Positions 62,103 through 64,000 of a stretch of DNA of 64,000 nt are shown piece after piece (the first letter of the stretch is position 1; each line of letters begins with the position of its first letter). Both the position numbers and the translations under genes were made by a program. The notes under the pieces were generated by a model that was not told where the DNA came from, made no database searches, and was given only the letters and a program-made list of their open reading frames with translations. Origin of the DNA: an uncultured Eubacteriales bacterium (lineage in GTDB: Bacteria; Bacillota; Clostridia; Lachnospirales; Lachnospiraceae); NCBI GenBank assembly GCA_949294665.1, contig CASFID010000075.1, positions 1 through 64,000 of the forward strand. Reading direction: 5' to 3'.

Positions 62103-64000
62103 ATGAAGAGATTACTGAATAACGCAGTATCGCTTTTCGTGATAACGATCGTGCTGCTGCTTATTATTCCATTGAGTCCGGTTCTGCTGGACGTCATGAT
62201 CATTATAAATATTTCCCTTTCCATGGTCATCCTTCTGATCAGCATGAATATCAAGTCGCCGCTGGAATTTTCCATTTTTCCATCGCTGCTTCTGGTAACA
62301 ACGCTGTTCAGGCTCGGGATCAATGTATCTTCCACCAGGAACATCCTGAGGAACCAGGGAGAGGCCGGAGCAGTGATCCGCGCGTTCGGAGATTTCGTTC
62401 TGCAGGGCAATGCGGTTGTAGGTTTCATTATCTTTATCATCATACTCCTTGTGCAGTTCATCGTTATCACCAAGGGCGCCGAGCGTGTGGCAGAGGTTGC
62501 CGCAAGGTTTACTCTGGACGCGATGCCCGGTAAACAGATGGCTGTCGACGCGGACTTAAGTTCCGGACTGATCACAGAGGACCAGGCGAGGAAACGCCGC
62601 TCCGATATTCAGCGGGAAGCCGACTTCTACGGCGCTATGGACGGTGCGACCAAGATCGTCAAAGGAGATGCGATCATGTCGCTCCTCATCGCGATCGTCA
62701 ACCTTGTGGGAGGTTCTGCGATCGGTATGCTCCAGGGAGGAATGAGCTTCACGGAAGTCCTCTCGGTATACTCCATCGCGACGATCGGTGACGGACTTGT
62801 GTCACAGATCCCGGCCCTTCTGATCTCCACCGCCACAGGTATGATCGTCACCCGTTCCGTTTCCGAAGGAAGCATGAACGAGGATGTGTCTAAGCAGTTC
62901 CTTGCTCAGCCCCGCGCGATCATGACGGCAGGCATTGTCCTGTTTGTTCTCCTGCTCGTGCCCGGGATGCCCAAACCACAGCTTCTCATCATCGGAACCG
63001 TCCTTCTGATCGCAGGTTACCGCCTGTCTCAGAAGATGAAAACAATGGCCGAGCATGCAGAGAAAATGGAGGCAAAGGAACAGGAGACCGCAGCGCAGGA
63101 AACAACGCCCGAGGAGTATTACAGGGATATCAGCAATGTATACTCCCTGACAGGCGTCGAACCTGTGGAGATGGAATTCGGTTACAGTCTGATCCCGCTG
63201 GTGGATGAAGCGAGCGGCGGTAAGATGATGAACCGGATCGTGATCTTCCGCCGGCAGTACGCACAGGAGATGGGACTTGTCATCCCGTCGATCCGCCTGA
63301 GAGACAGCTCGGCTCTGAACACGAATCAGTACAGGATCAAGATCAGAGGAGAGGAAGTCGCAAGAGGAGAGATCCTGATCGATTACTATCTGGCTCTTGA
63401 ACCGGCGAATCCGTCCGGTGAGATCGACGGAATAGAGACGATCGAGCCGGCCTACGGCATACCGAGCAGGTGGATTCTCCCGGAAAACAAAGAGATGGCG
63501 GAAATCTACGGATATACGGTGATCGATCCGCTCTCCGTTATGGTCACGCATCTCTCTGAGACGATCCGCAGACATGCTTCCGAGCTTCTGAGCAGGCAGG
63601 AGACGGTACAGCTTGCGGAGAACCTCAAGAAGACGGCGCCGGAGCTGGCAGAAGAAAGCATTCCGCAGGTAGTTTCCTACAGTCTTCTCCAGAGGATCCT
63701 TATTTCTCTTCTCCAGGAAGGGATCCCGATCAAGGATCTGGAGACGATCGTCGAGACAGCTTCAGACTGTGTGACTGCGTCAACGGATTTCCATAATACC
63801 GTGGAAAATATAAGGATCGCTCTGAAGCGGACGATCACCAGAAAGTTCTGTCAGGAAGGACAGATGAGCGTGATCACACTGGACGCGGATCTTGAGAGGA
63901 TGATGGTAGAGAATCTGGTCAAGGGCGAATCAGGAGTACAGATCTCCCTGAATCCGGATACCATACAGAATATGATCACTCAACTCGGCGCAGAGATGAA
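62103..64000 (+). CDS. flhA: Flagellar export protein FlhA (partial, cut by window end)
   Basis: 632 residues are visible of an expected 680-700. The N-terminal membrane domain has eight helices with the FHIPEP-type region LEFSIFPSLLLVTTLFRLGI (residues about 55-75) and DAMPGKQMAVDADL signature. The C-terminal cytoplasmic domain binds chaperone-substrate complexes. The start ATG 62103 is 12 bp after flhB; GGAG is a little distant. The stop codon is outside the window. Confidence 0.95.
   Translation, partial: MKRLLNNAVSLFVITIVLLLIIPLSPVLLDVMIIINISLSMVILLISMNIKSPLEFSIFPSLLLVTTLFRLGINVSSTRNILRNQGEAGAVIRAFGDFVLQGNAVVGFIIFIIILLVQFIVITKGAERVAEVAARFTLDAMPGKQMAVDADLSSGLITEDQARKRRSDIQREADFYGAMDGATKIVKGDAIMSLLIAIVNLVGGSAIGMLQGGMSFTEVLSVYSIATIGDGLVSQIPALLISTATGMIVTRSVSEGSMNEDVSKQFLAQPRAIMTAGIVLFVLLLVPGMPKPQLLIIGTVLLIAGYRLSQKMKTMAEHAEKMEAKEQETAAQETTPEEYYRDISNVYSLTGVEPVEMEFGYSLIPLVDEASGGKMMNRIVIFRRQYAQEMGLVIPSIRLRDSSALNTNQYRIKIRGEEVARGEILIDYYLALEPANPSGEIDGIETIEPAYGIPSRWILPENKEMAEIYGYTVIDPLSVMVTHLSETIRRHASELLSRQETVQLAENLKKTAPELAEESIPQVVSYSLLQRILISLLQEGIPIKDLETIVETASDCVTASTDFHNTVENIRIALKRTITRKFCQEGQMSVITLDADLERMMVENLVKGESGVQISLNPDTIQNMITQLGAEM

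Overview
The window reads as a chromosomal segment of a motile, low-to-moderate G+C clostridial Firmicute, most likely a Lachnospiraceae member. The grounds are the gene order around the replication origin (gyrA-gyrB-recF-yaaA-dnaN-dnaA | rpmH-rnpA-yidD-yidC-jag-mnmE-mnmG-rsmG-parA-parB), the AGGAGG-type ribosome binding sites, a FliY-type switch protein, and a large flagellar operon with FlbD. A species cannot be named from the sequence alone.

Layout. (1) 0-2.6 kb: a minus-strand zinc alcohol/polyol dehydrogenase and an Rpn/PDDEXK-type nuclease with a duplicated tail remnant. (2) 2.9-12.2 kb: leftward replication block gyrA, gyrB, recF, S4 protein, dnaN and dnaA, with DnaA boxes on both sides of dnaA (bipartite oriC). 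(3) 12.2-25.5 kb: rightward block rpmH, rnpA, yidD, yidC, jag, mnmE, mnmG, rsmG, then a leftward alpha/beta hydrolase, two parS sites, parA, parB, a DUF4446-like protein, serS and a DUF3881-like protein. Coding direction switches at oriC, so most genes point away from it. (4) 25.6-31.3 kb: accessory stretch beginning at tRNA-Arg(CCT), with gene remnants, an ORF6N protein gene preceded by palindromic repeats, and a peptide-resistance-type ABC/two-component cluster whose response regulator carries a frameshift. (5) 31.4-35.1 kb: a GGDEF/EAL protein and a PilZ protein (c-di-GMP). (6) 35.2-44.0 kb: leftward vanY-like peptidase, cheB, cheR, cheW, cheA; a rightward FliK-C-like gene plus an flhX/ylqH-type gene; a leftward chemoreceptor. 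(7) 44.2-64.0 kb: one long rightward flagellar operon flgB-fliE-fliF-fliG-fliH-fliI-fliJ-fliK-flgD-TIGR02530-flgE-flbD-motA-motB-fliM-cheY-flgC-fliY-fliO-fliP-fliQ-fliR-flhB-flhA (flhA cut by the window end).

The most interesting signal is at the start of the flagellar operon: a near-consensus SigA-type promoter (TTGACA-N17-TAAAAT) whose 17-nt spacer contains an uninterrupted run of nine G. Slippage in such a tract would change spacer length and could switch motility on and off. The same region holds a candidate SigD/FliA promoter and an unannotated 51-codon leader ORF overlapping the flgB start. Other notable points: flgC is displaced far from flgB/fliE, fliL is missing between motB and fliM, repeat modules sit upstream of the ORF6N gene, and an unusual hairpin-rich spacer lies between gyrB and gyrA.

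How it works together: MCP, CheA, CheW, CheR, CheB, CheY and FliY form the chemosensory path to the FliM/FliY/FliG switch. FliO/P/Q/R/FlhB/FlhA with FliH/I/J form the export gate and its ATPase. FlhX and the FliK-C-like protein may modulate export specificity. The GGDEF/EAL and PilZ pair could couple c-di-GMP to motility.
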